A stretch of 64,000 nucleotides of DNA from Brevibacillus borstelensis (GCF_003710865.1 NZ_RHHO01000039.1:1-64000), one strand, 5' to 3'. Shown: positions 1 through 9,832, counted from the first letter of the stretch. Translations and numbers: made by a program. Notes: generated by a model not told the origin, from the sequence alone.

Positions 1-365
1 TTCTAAGGGGTGCACTTCACCGCACAGGTGGGCTCTTTTCTTTTGAGTTGAAACAGCTATGCAGCCTGAGGTCGCTGGAAATAGCTGCTTACGATGTAGA
101 CATTTTCCATAAATTTTCTCCTCGTTCAAGATGCAACAATTTTAAGTGATTCCCTCCAATCAAAACGGTCAAAACGATTTTTGTACGATGATGACGAAAA
201 AGAGCTGTTTACTCGACAAAAGAACAAGCGATATGTTTGCAGCGTTCGACAGTTTTTGTCTGCCACTTCCGCTATGATTGCAATGGTGATTGATCCGTAA
301 ACAGTCTTCGTGGGATAGGAGAGAAGAACTACATATGGGAATACGACAGAAGGGAGCGATGTACG
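1..365. other. Intergenic stretch without a convincing gene
   Basis: No open frame here has both a family resemblance and a good ribosome-binding site. A hairpin is visible at 54-87 (CAGCTAT pairing with ATAGCTG, with an inner GCAGC/GCTG helix) but no U-run follows it. A GGAGAG motif near 316 precedes an ATG at 334 that opens a short frame overlapping the next gene; it looks spurious. Confidence 0.4.
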
Positions 366-812
366 GTGCTCATTCAACCAGTTCCAATCCATTCACAGTC
401 GAAGTCCGATTCTCAGGAGAGCCCGTGTCCGTTTGGCCACAACAGAATCTTGACTGCTGTAAAAAGACCTGACGCCTTCTGTGTAAAGTGGGAAATAGGC
501 GCAGCCCGGCTGCGGATGATTGCTTCCTACCTGCAGGCTGACGAACAAGAAGTAGCCCAAGGGCTTCGTGTGTACGATGCCACGAATCTGCGAATAAATG
601 GCAAACCTCCTCATCCGATCAGAGAGATTTGCGTGCAGGCGGATACAAGGGAAACTGTTGTTGATCGCTTGCGCCCGGGTGGAACGTATCTCGTTGATTT
701 CGGATTATTTCACGATAGACGATTTTGTCCTGTCCTGCGCTCGGAGCCAGTGACGATGCCAGCGAGGAATCAGATGTTTTGGCAAAGACTGCATGCGGGA
801 GGCAGCCGATAG
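366..812 (+). CDS. DUF4912 domain protein
   Basis: A protein of about 148 residues starting at GTG, with a GAAGGGAG ribosome-binding site about 9 nt upstream. Residues 30-130 show the DUF4912 pattern: an aromatic 'KWEI' core where the family usually has 'YWEV', then 'LRVYDAT', 'INGKPPHPIREICV' and a closing 'RFCPVLRSEPV' strand. The family is an all-beta fold of unknown function, often encoded near polysaccharide or glycogen genes. The next two genes are sugar-phosphate enzymes, which fits that context, but no catalytic role can be given. The first 20 or so residues are low in family signal, so the true start could lie further downstream. Confidence 0.7.
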   Translation: MLIQPVPIHSQSKSDSQESPCPFGHNRILTAVKRPDAFCVKWEIGAARLRMIASYLQADEQEVAQGLRVYDATNLRINGKPPHPIREICVQADTRETVVDRLRPGGTYLVDFGLFHDRRFCPVLRSEPVTMPARNQMFWQRLHAGGSR

Positions 813-938
813 AGGACAAATTCATTTCAAGCAGTAAATCCGCCGTTTTGTTCTATTGGTCGGAAAATCGGAATAGAGTAAACGTACGCTTCTTTCCCGG
901 GGGTTCCGGATGATTGTGCAAACAAGGAGGTACCGTGG

Positions 939-2969
939 ATGAAGGCTGTAATCTTGGCGGACGGAAAGGGCGAAGAGCTCCTTCCATTGACCGTGCGTAC
1001 TCCAAAAGCGATGGTACCGCTATTGAATCGCCCGTGCATGGAGTACACGGTCGAGCTCTTAAAGCAGCATGGCATTACAGATATTGCCGTTTCGCTAGAG
1101 TACCTTCCCGAGCTGGTTCGGGATTACTTTGGCGACGGTTCCCGGTTCGGCGTTGCACTTACCTATTTTGAGGAGCAGAGGCTGTCTGCAGGCGATGAAA
1201 AAAATCGGCAGAGCCTTGCGGAATTTCTGAATGATACAAGCGTCGTCATTCGCGGAGACATCTTGACCGACTGCAATCTGTCGGAAGCCATTGGCTTCCA
1301 TCGGGAAAGGCGTTCGATGGCGACTCTGGTGCTGTCTGGTGACGAGTCTCGTTTACAAGGTCTCCACGTATGGACAAATCGGGAAGGCAACGTAACAGGG
1401 GTTGCGGAACAATCAGTCGAAGAAGGCAGTTTTGCCTTGGGTACGGGAATTGTGTTGATAGAGCCGGAGATTTTTTCGCTGCTTGAGGATGAAGGCGAAC
1501 TAGCGGAACCGGAACAGCTTGTTCACTCGCTTTTCCAACAGGGAATCCCTCTGAGCGGTTATGTCATGAAGGCGTATTGGTCGAAAATACACTCGCTGAT
1601 GGAATACAAGCAGGTTCAATGCGATCTGCTGGACGGCAAGGTGGACAGGGCTATCCCCGCCAGGCAGCTGGCTCCCGGAATTTATGTGGAGGGAGATCTT
1701 GCAATCGATGCCTCTGTGAGATTGGAAGGACCGCTCCTGATCGGAAAAGGGGTCCACCTGCAAACAGGGACATCGGTTGGGGCTTACTCTGTCATCGGGA
1801 GCCGATCTGTCGTAGCAGAAGGGTCAGCATTGACACAAACGATCCTCTGGGAAAACAGCTATATCGGGATGCAAGCGGATGTGTCGGGCAGTATCCTCGG
1901 GAGAAACACAAGCATCGGCGATTGCGTCCTGCTCGGGGAGAACACAGTCGTGGGGGATGGTTGCCGCATCGGACGCGCAGCCAGTGTCAAAGCCGGTGTG
2001 CTGATCTGGCCCCACAAAGGAATTGAGGAAGGAGCAACGGTGAACCATACGGTTATTTTCGGCAATACGCAGCCGAGGAGGTTGTTTGACAGCCAAGGCA
2101 TTACGGGGATAGGGAATGTTGACATAACCCCGGAGTTTGTTTCCCGACTGGCTGCTGCCTACGCCTATCAGCTTCCGCCGGGGAGCCGAATAGCGCTTTG
2201 CGCTTGCGATCATCCATTTGCTCAATTGCTCAAGCATAGCGTCATGACCAGCCTATGTGCAGCAGGGATTGATACAATCGATTTCGGTGTCGGTATTGCG
2301 CCTCAGCTTCGCTATGGTGTACAAAGCCTTTCCTGCACCGGCGGCATCCATATCCAGATGGCAAAGCAGCATGGAGAAAAGCAGGTAACGCTTCGATTTG
2401 CGGATCAAGACGGACTGCCCATCAACCGTGAGATGCAGCAAAGCATCGAGTTGTCATGTAGACAGGAGATGTACGCTCGTTCCCTGGGGCGCTTGGGTCA
2501 GCTGCATGTGGAGCATCGCGTTTGGGATGCGTATAAACAGGCATTGTTTATGCAAGTCGATGGCGGAACAATCAAGCACAGGGGATATACAGTACTGGTT
2601 GAATGTGAATCCCGTTTTTTGCTTAGCCTTTTATATCCTTTATTCACTGAACTGGGAATGACCGCTTTGGTTGGCTCGATTGCCGACGGCGTCAGCAGCT
2701 ATCAGGCGGATATGGGCGTACGGCTTCTGCAAAGCGGGGAAGCGCTCGAGCTGTTTTCCCATACGGGCGAGCGGTTGACGGAGGACCAGCTTGCCGATCT
2801 GCAAATGATCTTTAGCGAGACGAGAAGCGAGGGAACCAATGAGGCCCGTTTCCATCCGAAGCTGGATGCTGTCTACATACTCATGTGCATCGTAGATTAC
2901 CTTTGCAAAAAGGAGCTTTCGCTGGCGGATTTGGTTCTTCAGAGACGGGCTGCGCTCCGTTTGCAGTGA
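939..2969 (+). CDS. Nucleotidyltransferase / phosphohexomutase fusion with degenerate active sites
   Basis: A 676-residue protein with three parts: an N-terminal sugar-phosphate nucleotidyltransferase fold (1-235), left-handed beta-helix hexapeptide repeats (about 245-375), and a C-terminal domain resembling phosphomannomutase/phosphoglucomutase (380-676). The ribosome-binding site is AAGGAGG. In the nucleotide-binding loop the expected GGxGTRL reads D8-G-K-G-E-E-L, so the catalytic Arg is a Glu. In the mutase domain the expected TASHNP loop reads QMAKQH (473-478), so the phosphorylated Ser aligns with Ala475. The GD at 106-107 of the metal site remains. The family includes bifunctional mannose-1-phosphate guanylyltransferase/phosphomannomutase proteins; this copy is more likely a structural or regulatory paralogue. 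The next gene encodes an intact mutase. Confidence 0.8.
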   Translation: MKAVILADGKGEELLPLTVRTPKAMVPLLNRPCMEYTVELLKQHGITDIAVSLEYLPELVRDYFGDGSRFGVALTYFEEQRLSAGDEKNRQSLAEFLNDTSVVIRGDILTDCNLSEAIGFHRERRSMATLVLSGDESRLQGLHVWTNREGNVTGVAEQSVEEGSFALGTGIVLIEPEIFSLLEDEGELAEPEQLVHSLFQQGIPLSGYVMKAYWSKIHSLMEYKQVQCDLLDGKVDRAIPARQLAPGIYVEGDLAIDASVRLEGPLLIGKGVHLQTGTSVGAYSVIGSRSVVAEGSALTQTILWENSYIGMQADVSGSILGRNTSIGDCVLLGENTVVGDGCRIGRAASVKAGVLIWPHKGIEEGATVNHTVIFGNTQPRRLFDSQGITGIGNVDITPEFVSRLAAAYAYQLPPGSRIALCACDHPFAQLLKHSVMTSLCAAGIDTIDFGVGIAPQLRYGVQSLSCTGGIHIQMAKQHGEKQVTLRFADQDGLPINREMQQSIELSCRQEMYARSLGRLGQLHVEHRVWDAYKQALFMQVDGGTIKHRGYTVLVECESRFLLSLLYPLFTELGMTALVGSIADGVSSYQADMGVRLLQSGEALELFSHTGERLTEDQLADLQMIFSETRSEGTNEARFHPKLDAVYILMCIVDYLCKKELSLADLVLQRRAALRLQ

Positions 2970-3115
2970 GGCAAAAGATAGCCGGTTGTCCATGGTTATC
3001 AGGGGGAAAATCGCGGCGTAAAATGTGGGAGGAAGGAAATCTGCAGCCTTTCCATTTTAAATGGATCCATAAAGGAGACGAGAGAAATGAAGCAAGAGAG
3101 CTGAGGTGAAACAAT

Positions 3116-4528
3116 GTGACTGCAATACGCTTTGGCACGGACGGCTGGCGAGCCATCGTAGCTGATGAGTTTACGATGGAAAATGTACGGGTCGTGGCCC
3201 AAGCCATTGCTGCTTATACGAAGGGAATCGGTCAGGAGGAGCAAGGCATTATCATCGGTCATGACACCAGGTTTTTGGGTAGACGCTTTGCACTTGCCGT
3301 TGCCGGTGTCCTGGCCGCCAATGGCATTCGGACGTATTTGGCAAACGAATCCGTCCCGACGCCTGTTGTCGCTTTTGGAGTCAAGCATTTTGCCGTCAGC
3401 GGGGCGATTATGATCACGGCCAGTCATAATCCTCCCGAATACAACGGCATCAAGTATATACCCGATTACGCGGGACCGGCAACGCCGGAGATTACCGAGA
3501 GACTGGAGGAGGAAATTCAGCGCATTCAAAACGGGGGAGAAGTGCTGTCGATCACCCCTGAGGAAGCAGTAGCCCGCAGGCTTCTTGAAGTAATTGTGCT
3601 GCGTCCCCACTACGAAGCCCATCTGCGTCGCATGATCCATTTTGACAAGATGAGGCAGGCGCATCTTCGTGTTGTGGTCGATCCCATGCACGGTGCCGGG
3701 ATTGGCTATGTCAGCCGCATGCTTGCAGAAGCAGGCGTAGAAACCTGCGGGATTCGGGAAACAGCTGATCCATTTTTCGGCGGACAGCTGCCCGAGCCAA
3801 AGGATCAGCACCTTTCTTTGCTCAAGCAGGAGGTCATCAAGCAGAAAGCGGCATTGGGACTCGCCAATGACGGCGATGCGGATCGCTTTGGCGTCGTGGA
3901 CCGGTTCGGCCAGTATTTGACGCCCAATGCCATCCTCGTTCTGGTCGCCTATCATCTCGTAAAAAACAGGGGGCTTCGCGGCAGAATCGTTCGGACGGTC
4001 GCTACTACTCATTTGCTCGATCGGTTGGCGGAGCGTTACGATCTGGAGCTGGTGGAGACGCCTGTCGGGTTCAAGTACATCGGTGCCCAAATGATGCGAG
4101 GCGACGTGCTGCTGGGCGGAGAGGAAAGCGGGGGTGCCAGTATTTTGGGTCACATCCCGGAAAAGGATGGCGTCCTGATCAACCTGCTCTTGGCGGAGAT
4201 GTGTGCGTGGGAAAAGAAAGGCATCGACCAGACGCTGCGGGACGTGTATGACGAAATTGGCGAACTGTTCAGTACGCGTATGGACATCCGGTTGCCGGAG
4301 AAAACGCCTTGGCTGGAGCAAATCAGGACCGTTTCTCCTGCAAAAGTGGGACCTTATGCTGTCACAGGCGTGAACAGAATGGACGGGATCAAGCTCTTGC
4401 TCCAGGGAGGACACTGGGTCCTGATCCGCCCGTCCGGTACAGAGCCGCTTTTGCGGATTTATTGCGAGGCAGCGAGTGTCGGAGCGCTGAACAAGATAAC
4501 GGAAGCCATCCGCGACTGGTTTTCGTAG
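3116..4528 (+). CDS. Phosphoglucomutase/phosphomannomutase family protein
   Basis: A 470-residue alpha-D-phosphohexomutase, interconverting hexose 1- and 6-phosphates. All four signature loops are intact: GTDGWR at 7-12, TASHNP at 101-106 with the phospho-Ser at 103, the Mg2+ loop DGDADRF at 252-258, and the phosphate-binding RPSGTEP from 438. The start is GTG, with GAGGTG 7 nt upstream. Which hexose it uses (glucose, mannose or glucosamine) cannot be told from sequence; the length is right for all three subgroups. It follows the fusion protein after about 145 bp and is closed by a strong terminator. Confidence 0.88.
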   Translation: MTAIRFGTDGWRAIVADEFTMENVRVVAQAIAAYTKGIGQEEQGIIIGHDTRFLGRRFALAVAGVLAANGIRTYLANESVPTPVVAFGVKHFAVSGAIMITASHNPPEYNGIKYIPDYAGPATPEITERLEEEIQRIQNGGEVLSITPEEAVARRLLEVIVLRPHYEAHLRRMIHFDKMRQAHLRVVVDPMHGAGIGYVSRMLAEAGVETCGIRETADPFFGGQLPEPKDQHLSLLKQEVIKQKAALGLANDGDADRFGVVDRFGQYLTPNAILVLVAYHLVKNRGLRGRIVRTVATTHLLDRLAERYDLELVETPVGFKYIGAQMMRGDVLLGGEESGGASILGHIPEKDGVLINLLLAEMCAWEKKGIDQTLRDVYDEIGELFSTRMDIRLPEKTPWLEQIRTVSPAKVGPYAVTGVNRMDGIKLLLQGGHWVLIRPSGTEPLLRIYCEAASVGALNKITEAIRDWFS

Positions 4529-4549
4529 CCAGCAACGCGTAGAATCGGC

Positions 4550-4585
4550 GGCCCTTTCACTTTTTCTGGTGAAAGGGCCTTTTTG
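4550..4585 (+). terminator. Rho-independent terminator after the mutase gene
   Basis: An 11-bp perfect stem (4550-4560 pairing with 4569-4579) with an 8-nt loop, followed directly by TTTTT. Confidence 0.92.
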
Positions 4586-4682
4586 TGAGTTGCCGACCGT
4601 TTTGGCGTTTTGCTAGAATCAAAAGAAGCTATCTTGGTCTCGTTCGACCCGCCCAATAAATCTTGTCTGGAGGAACGAGTGG

Positions 4683-5390
4683 ATGCTTTTTTTGCATCAG
4701 ACTGCCAAATGCCAGCTTTTTACTCATGAAAGAAGTGGACACATGCGCATTCATCGGGATGTATTAACCCCCTTTTTGCAAACGGTAAAAATAGAAAGTC
4801 GCTCACCGGATGATCCTGTGGTCGTTCTGTCGACCCCCTATCCATGGGAATTGGTCGGTACGGGAAATTATGCGGCCGTATTCGGACATCCCGATTATCC
4901 CGACGTCGTCGTCAAGCTGTACGCACCGGGACGGCCGGGTTGGGAACAAGAGGTCGAGGTCTACCGGAAACTGGGGGAGACACGTTCGTTCCCGGTATGC
5001 TACCAGGCGGAGCCGCACTATCTGGTCTTGAAGCGGATACGCGGCATTTCCTTGTACGATTGCTTCCGCTACGGGATTCCCGTCCCTCCCCAGGTGATCG
5101 AGGATGTGGAGGAGGCGTTGCAGGAGGCCCGCTCGAAAGGCCTGTTTCCACATGACGTTCACGGCAAAAACGTCTTGATGGACCGAGGCCGCGGCTATTT
5201 GATCGACGTCTCCGACTACTACAAGAGCGACAAGCCGGACAGCAAGTGGCGTGATCTGCGAAAAGCGTACTACCGGTTTTATTTGCCGTTTATCAAAGAC
5301 CGCGGCTGGAAAATGCCGCTGTGGCTTTTGGAAGGGATCCGAAGAGGGTATCGCTATTACAAAAAGCTGTCCAGGCTGCTGCGAAAGTAA
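4683..5390 (+). CDS. Small protein-kinase-like (RIO/APH-type) protein
   Basis: A 235-residue compact kinase fold. Visible elements are a Gly-rich loop GTGNYAAVF at 59-67, the ATP-anchoring Lys78 in VVVKLY, a catalytic loop HDVHGKNVL (Asp158, Asn163) and a metal-binding Asp175 in LIDVSD. The usual C-terminal lobe is short, as in RIO kinases and other minimal bacterial Ser/Thr kinase-like proteins. The substrate is unknown. The chosen ATG has GGAGG 9 nt upstream; an internal ATG at 4743 also exists but its ribosome-binding site is weaker. It sits alone between a terminator and the lspA promoter. Confidence 0.75.
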   Translation: MLFLHQTAKCQLFTHERSGHMRIHRDVLTPFLQTVKIESRSPDDPVVVLSTPYPWELVGTGNYAAVFGHPDYPDVVVKLYAPGRPGWEQEVEVYRKLGETRSFPVCYQAEPHYLVLKRIRGISLYDCFRYGIPVPPQVIEDVEEALQEARSKGLFPHDVHGKNVLMDRGRGYLIDVSDYYKSDKPDSKWRDLRKAYYRFYLPFIKDRGWKMPLWLLEGIRRGYRYYKKLSRLLRK

Positions 5391-5407
5391 GTGGCCGAGA
5401 GGCGAGA

Positions 5408-5436
5408 TTGTTGAGCTATTCCACCTATGGTACAAT
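5408..5436 (+). promoter_or_regulatory. Likely sigma-A promoter for lspA-rluD
   Basis: TTGTTG (5408-5413), 17-bp spacer, TACAAT (5431-5436), about 60 bp before lspA. Confidence 0.55.
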
Positions 5437-5498
5437 AATATTTTGACGTGAATCTTTTGCGGCTGTCTGTAGTCGGGACTTAAGGAGGACTTCCATTT

Positions 5499-5948
5499 AT
5501 GTACTTTATCATCGCTGCCGCCATTATTGCGCTTGACCAGTGGACAAAGTCTCTGGTGGTAAAACATATGGAGCTGGGACAGTCGATTCCCTTGATTCAG
5601 GATGTGCTTCATTTGACATCTCATCGCAACACGGGAGCGGCTTTCGGCATCCTTGCGAACCAACGAATGCTGTTCGTTGTGATCACGATCGCGGTCGTGG
5701 TCGGCATTTTGATCTCGCTTATTCGGATCGGCAAGTCCCAACCGCGTGTTTCACTTGCGCTTTCGATGGTTTTAGGCGGAGCGATCGGCAACTTTATTGA
5801 CCGCGTCACCACAGGGAAAGTAGTTGACTTTGTCGATGTGACCGTGATCAACTTCCCGATTTTCAACGTAGCCGACATGGCGATTACAATCGGTGTGGGG
5901 CTGCTTTTGCTCGATGTTCTGCTGGATAGCAAGCGCAAGGCCGTTTAA
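5499..5948 (+). CDS. lspA: Lipoprotein signal peptidase II
   Basis: A 149-residue integral membrane aspartic protease that cleaves the signal peptide of diacylglyceryl-modified prolipoproteins. Four hydrophobic segments are visible. The conserved NTGAAFG (44-50), GNFIDR with catalytic Asp101 and FNVAD with catalytic Asp126 are all present. The ribosome-binding site is AAGGAGG. Its stop codon abuts the frame of rluD, as in Bacillus, where lspA and ylyB (rluD-like) are paired just upstream of pyr. Confidence 0.96.
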   Translation: MYFIIAAAIIALDQWTKSLVVKHMELGQSIPLIQDVLHLTSHRNTGAAFGILANQRMLFVVITIAVVVGILISLIRIGKSQPRVSLALSMVLGGAIGNFIDRVTTGKVVDFVDVTVINFPIFNVADMAITIGVGLLLLDVLLDSKRKAV

Positions 5949-6001
5949 TGGATAAACGGATATTGACGGATACTAGAGTGACTACACCAGAGGAGAGTAT
6001 C

Positions 6002-6931
6002 ATGGACGATTTGGAGCTGTTTGAAAGGTATGACTGGGTGGCAGAGCCATCGGATGCAAAAGAGCGCATCGATAAATTTATTACCGGGCAAAACGAGGAG
6101 TGGTCCCGCTCTCAGGTGCAGGCCTGGATCAAGGAAGGCCGAGTCTTTGTAAACGGAGAGCCGATCAAAAGCAACTACAAGCTGTCTGCCGACGATGAGG
6201 TGACGCTGCGCGTACCGCCGCCGAAAGAAATGGAGATCCAGGCGGAGCAGATGGCGCTGGATATTATTTATGAGGACAGCGATGTCGTGGTCGTCAACAA
6301 ACCGCGGGGCTTGGTCGTCCATCCGGCACCGGGACACTATTCGGGGACATTGGTGAACGGCCTGCTTGCCCATTGCAAGGATTTGTCCGGGATCAACGGC
6401 GTCCTCAGACCGGGTATTGTCCACCGGATCGACAAGGACACGTCGGGACTGTTGATGGTGGCAAAAAACGACAAGGCGCATCTGTCGCTTGCCCATCAAT
6501 TGAAGGAGCATACCGTAGACCGCAAGTACGTGGCGATCGTACACGGGGTCATCCCGCACGAGATGGGAACGATTGACGCGCCGATTGGCCGTGATCCGAA
6601 AAATCGCCAGCAGATGGCAGTCGTCTTTGAGAACAGCAAGCCGGCCGTGACTCATTTTGTCGTGCTGGAACGCTTCAAAGAGTATACACTCGTTGAGCTG
6701 AAGCTGGAGACGGGCAGAACCCATCAAATCCGTGTACATATGAAGTACATTGGCTACCCGCTGGCTGGAGATCCGAAGTACGGACCGAAGAACACGCTTG
6801 ATCTGGATGGACAAGCGCTCCACGCCAAAACATTGGGCTTTGACCACCCGCGAACAGGGGAGCGCCTGCAGTTCGAAGCGCCGCTGCCAGAAGAAATGGT
6901 CGATGTGATCGATTATTTGCGGCAAGCGTAA
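6002..6931 (+). CDS. rluD: Ribosomal large-subunit pseudouridine synthase, RluD family
   Basis: A protein of about 309 residues with an N-terminal S4 RNA-binding domain and a PseudoU_synth_2 catalytic domain. The signature HRIDKDTSG carries the catalytic Asp (residue 144), and RTHQIRVH follows near residue 230. The family isomerises uridines in 23S rRNA. The ATG at 6002 was chosen because AGGAG lies 7 nt upstream; an in-frame ATG at 5948, overlapping the lspA stop, would add 18 poorly conserved residues. This is the ylyB orthologue by synteny between lspA and the pyr operon. Confidence 0.93.
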   Translation: MDDLELFERYDWVAEPSDAKERIDKFITGQNEEWSRSQVQAWIKEGRVFVNGEPIKSNYKLSADDEVTLRVPPPKEMEIQAEQMALDIIYEDSDVVVVNKPRGLVVHPAPGHYSGTLVNGLLAHCKDLSGINGVLRPGIVHRIDKDTSGLLMVAKNDKAHLSLAHQLKEHTVDRKYVAIVHGVIPHEMGTIDAPIGRDPKNRQQMAVVFENSKPAVTHFVVLERFKEYTLVELKLETGRTHQIRVHMKYIGYPLAGDPKYGPKNTLDLDGQALHAKTLGFDHPRTGERLQFEAPLPEEMVDVIDYLRQA

Positions 6932-6985
6932 AGCGTACGATTGGAAGGGCTTTTTCAAGATGATCACAGTAACGGAGGCAAAGGT

Positions 6986-7387
6986 ATGCTGCGAAGACTG
7001 GCACATGTCACGCTGTACGTGAGGGACTGCGAAGAGGCGCTGCAATTCTACACGGAAAAGCTGGGCTTTGAGGTGCGGATGAGTGCCAAAATGGACTCGG
7101 GAGCCTGGTGGCTGACGGTCGGACTCCCGGGGCAGGAAGTGGAAATTGTGCTGCACGACCCGACGCATTGGCACGATCAGGAGACGGCGGAACAAATGCT
7201 GGCCCTGGTAGGGAAAAATCCGATGTGGGTGTGGGAGACGGATCGGTTTGACGAGACGTATGCGACATTCCGCGAACGGGGAGTGCACTTTGTCACTGAG
7301 CCGCGTGATCAGATGTACGGGCGCGAAGCCATTTTTGCCGATCTGTACGGAAATCTGTTTTTGTTGATGGAGCCAGCCTTGGTATAG
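6986..7387 (+). CDS. VOC-superfamily (glyoxalase/bleomycin-resistance fold) protein
   Basis: A 133-residue protein with the paired beta-alpha-beta-beta-beta modules of the vicinal oxygen chelate fold. It starts LRRLAHVTLYVRDCEEALQF, with a potential metal His at residue 7, and ends with an acidic strand 'DLYGNLFLLMEP'. Family members bind a divalent metal and act as lyases, isomerases or antibiotic-binding proteins; the substrate cannot be predicted. The start is fixed by CGGAGG 7 nt before the ATG. Confidence 0.8.
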   Translation: MLRRLAHVTLYVRDCEEALQFYTEKLGFEVRMSAKMDSGAWWLTVGLPGQEVEIVLHDPTHWHDQETAEQMLALVGKNPMWVWETDRFDETYATFRERGVHFVTEPRDQMYGREAIFADLYGNLFLLMEPALV

Positions 7388-7413
7388 GTGTCACATAAAA
7401 GCGATGCGATTGG

Positions 7414-7456
7414 AAAACGCTAGGGATTGAGAAATCATTTCCCTGGCGTTTTTTGT
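7414..7456 (+). terminator. Rho-independent terminator after the VOC gene
   Basis: A 12-bp stem (7414-7425 with 7441-7452, one G-U pair) and an overlapping run of Ts at 7449-7454. Confidence 0.8.
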
Positions 7457-7523
7457 TTGGGAGGTAACAAAAGACAGCCGAAATGCGTCGTACGATTGAA
7501 CAAGAATGAGGGAGGCAAATGCG

Positions 7524-8891
7524 ATGCGGAAGTGTGTTTCCATCCTGTCCGGTATCGTTTGCGCAGCAGTTGTGCTGTTTGCTGGCAGCGGTATCGGCAG
7601 TGCAGCCGAACAAATCCTGACACCTGAGAGAATATTTGAGGCGAGCGTACCTGCAAGAGTGGCGTTTACCAGCAACGCGCAATTATGGCTGCTGGACGGC
7701 AGTGACCCGAAGGCAAAACCCAAGCAGATCACGACAACCGGTGCAGTGGAGATTGCAGGATGGTCGCCAGACGGAAAATGGCTGTTTTACTTGCACAACC
7801 AAAATCCGGCTGATGCTTCATCCGGAAATGTTCTGTGGGCAGTGAAAGCGGATGGATCCGGAGCCTTTCAGGTGGACCCGCGCCGGGTTCTGGAGAAACC
7901 GAAATGGGCGAGTGATGCAAAGACCTTTGCATACATGGTTCAATCCACTCAAACAGGTGGTCCAGACAATGCCTATTCTCCCGAGTTCGTCGTGGCAAGA
8001 CTGGATGGGGAGCGGGTACAGAAGCTGTTGGAGCAAAGGCGGGAGATTGAGGATTTTGCCTGGCTGCCGGATGGAAAGCGTCTGCTTGTGTCTGTTCCTG
8101 CTGCAAAGGGGCGTCCTATTACTTTGGAGTTGACCGATCTTGCAGGGAAAAAGCTGGCCGCCTATGCGCTGGGGGGGCCGCCGAATGTCGAGGAAGGCAT
8201 CTATCCGTATTCGGCCGAAGGACTCACATTGTCCCCTGACGGCAAACGGGTGGCCTACTATGTCCGGGTTTCATCGGGCTCACTGTCGGCCGATGGCGTA
8301 AGCATTCAGCTTTTTGACCTGACGAAGCCGGACCGAAAGCCGGTCGAGATCGGGGTGGGGCTGGCTTATCCGGAATGGTTCTCCTGGTCGCCGGATAGTT
8401 CCCGATTGGCTTTTATCGACGGGAGCGGACGCATCGCAACGGAAAACAAACATCTGACCCTTGCAGATAAAGACGGCAAGATTGTACATGCAGGACAGCC
8501 TGGCAAAGTGGACGCCCTTCCGCGTTGGCCCGAGAAAGCAGTGGACAGCTTGTATTTTGCGAGAGGGTTTGAAAATGCGAAATGGCTCGGGAATTACGAT
8601 CCGAAACAGCTTCTTATCTCCGGACAACGAATCTGGATGCGAGATACGCAAGGCCGTGCGCTGCCAGTCACCAAGGGACCCGAGGGTACAGCCGATACGT
8701 ATCCCCACCCTTCTCCAGACGGAAAGCAGCTGATCTTTGTCCGATTGGATGGAGCTGAGCATGGCTCTGTCTACGCTCGCACAACGGATGGGCAAGAGAA
8801 AGAGCTGGTTCGCCATGTGACGGGTGACCCGGGATACTATGCGAATTATTTGCCCGAATGGGTGGGAGTTTACTGGATTCAATCTGAGTGA
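7524..8891 (+). CDS. Exported TolB-like beta-propeller protein
   Basis: A 455-residue protein with a Sec signal peptide (MRKC followed by a hydrophobic stretch, likely cleavage after GSA). The mature part has repeated propeller blades with 'WSPDGKWLFY', 'LPDGKRLLV', 'LSPDGKRVAYY', 'WSPDSSRLAF' and 'PSPDGKQLIFV', typical of TolB/WD40-like PD40 repeats. Proteins of this type usually bind partners or peptides outside the membrane. No enzymatic motif is visible. The ATG at 7524 follows GGGAGG by 8 nt; an earlier ATG at 7506 lies on top of that site. Confidence 0.78.
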   Translation: MRKCVSILSGIVCAAVVLFAGSGIGSAAEQILTPERIFEASVPARVAFTSNAQLWLLDGSDPKAKPKQITTTGAVEIAGWSPDGKWLFYLHNQNPADASSGNVLWAVKADGSGAFQVDPRRVLEKPKWASDAKTFAYMVQSTQTGGPDNAYSPEFVVARLDGERVQKLLEQRREIEDFAWLPDGKRLLVSVPAAKGRPITLELTDLAGKKLAAYALGGPPNVEEGIYPYSAEGLTLSPDGKRVAYYVRVSSGSLSADGVSIQLFDLTKPDRKPVEIGVGLAYPEWFSWSPDSSRLAFIDGSGRIATENKHLTLADKDGKIVHAGQPGKVDALPRWPEKAVDSLYFARGFENAKWLGNYDPKQLLISGQRIWMRDTQGRALPVTKGPEGTADTYPHPSPDGKQLIFVRLDGAEHGSVYARTTDGQEKELVRHVTGDPGYYANYLPEWVGVYWIQSE

Positions 8892-8917
8892 AATGATTCG
8901 AGGAATATGAAAAAGTG

Positions 8918-8946
8918 TTGACACCTTGCCCGATTCATGACATAAT
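8918..8946 (+). promoter_or_regulatory. Sigma-A promoter of the pyr operon
   Basis: TTGACA (8918-8923), 17-bp spacer, CATAAT (8941-8946), directly upstream of the first PyrR-binding hairpin. Confidence 0.88.
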
Positions 8947-8966
8947 GTGTTCTGACGAATCGAGAA

Positions 8967-9680
<714 letters not shown>

Positions 9681-9689
9681 CTGCATACA

Positions 9690-9791
9690 CCTCTTTAAAT
9701 GGCAATCCCGTGAGGTTGCAAAGAGGTACTTGCTTCCCGTCTTTCGATGGAAGGAGTATGCCTCTTTGCGCCTCTCGCAAAGAGGTTTTTT
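9690..9791 (+). promoter_or_regulatory. PyrR attenuator 2 (between pyrR and pyrP)
   Basis: PyrR-binding hairpin at 9690-9726 with core GCAATCCCGTGAGGTTGC (9702-9719), then a 10-bp terminator stem (9761-9770 with 9776-9785) and six Ts. Confidence 0.93.
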
Positions 9792-9832
9792 AGTAGACAG
9801 AAACGTTATACACGCACAGGGGGATATCGAAA

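Noticed and set aside
126-392. An 88-codon minus-strand frame at the window start
   Set aside because: No ribosome-binding site of quality and no family pattern; it overlaps the start of the DUF4912 gene in antisense.
2999-4414. A 471-codon open frame on the minus strand
   Set aside because: It lies wholly opposite the well-supported phosphohexomutase gene. The translation is low in recognisable motifs and rich in Arg, His and Gln, as expected for an antisense frame of a GC-biased gene.
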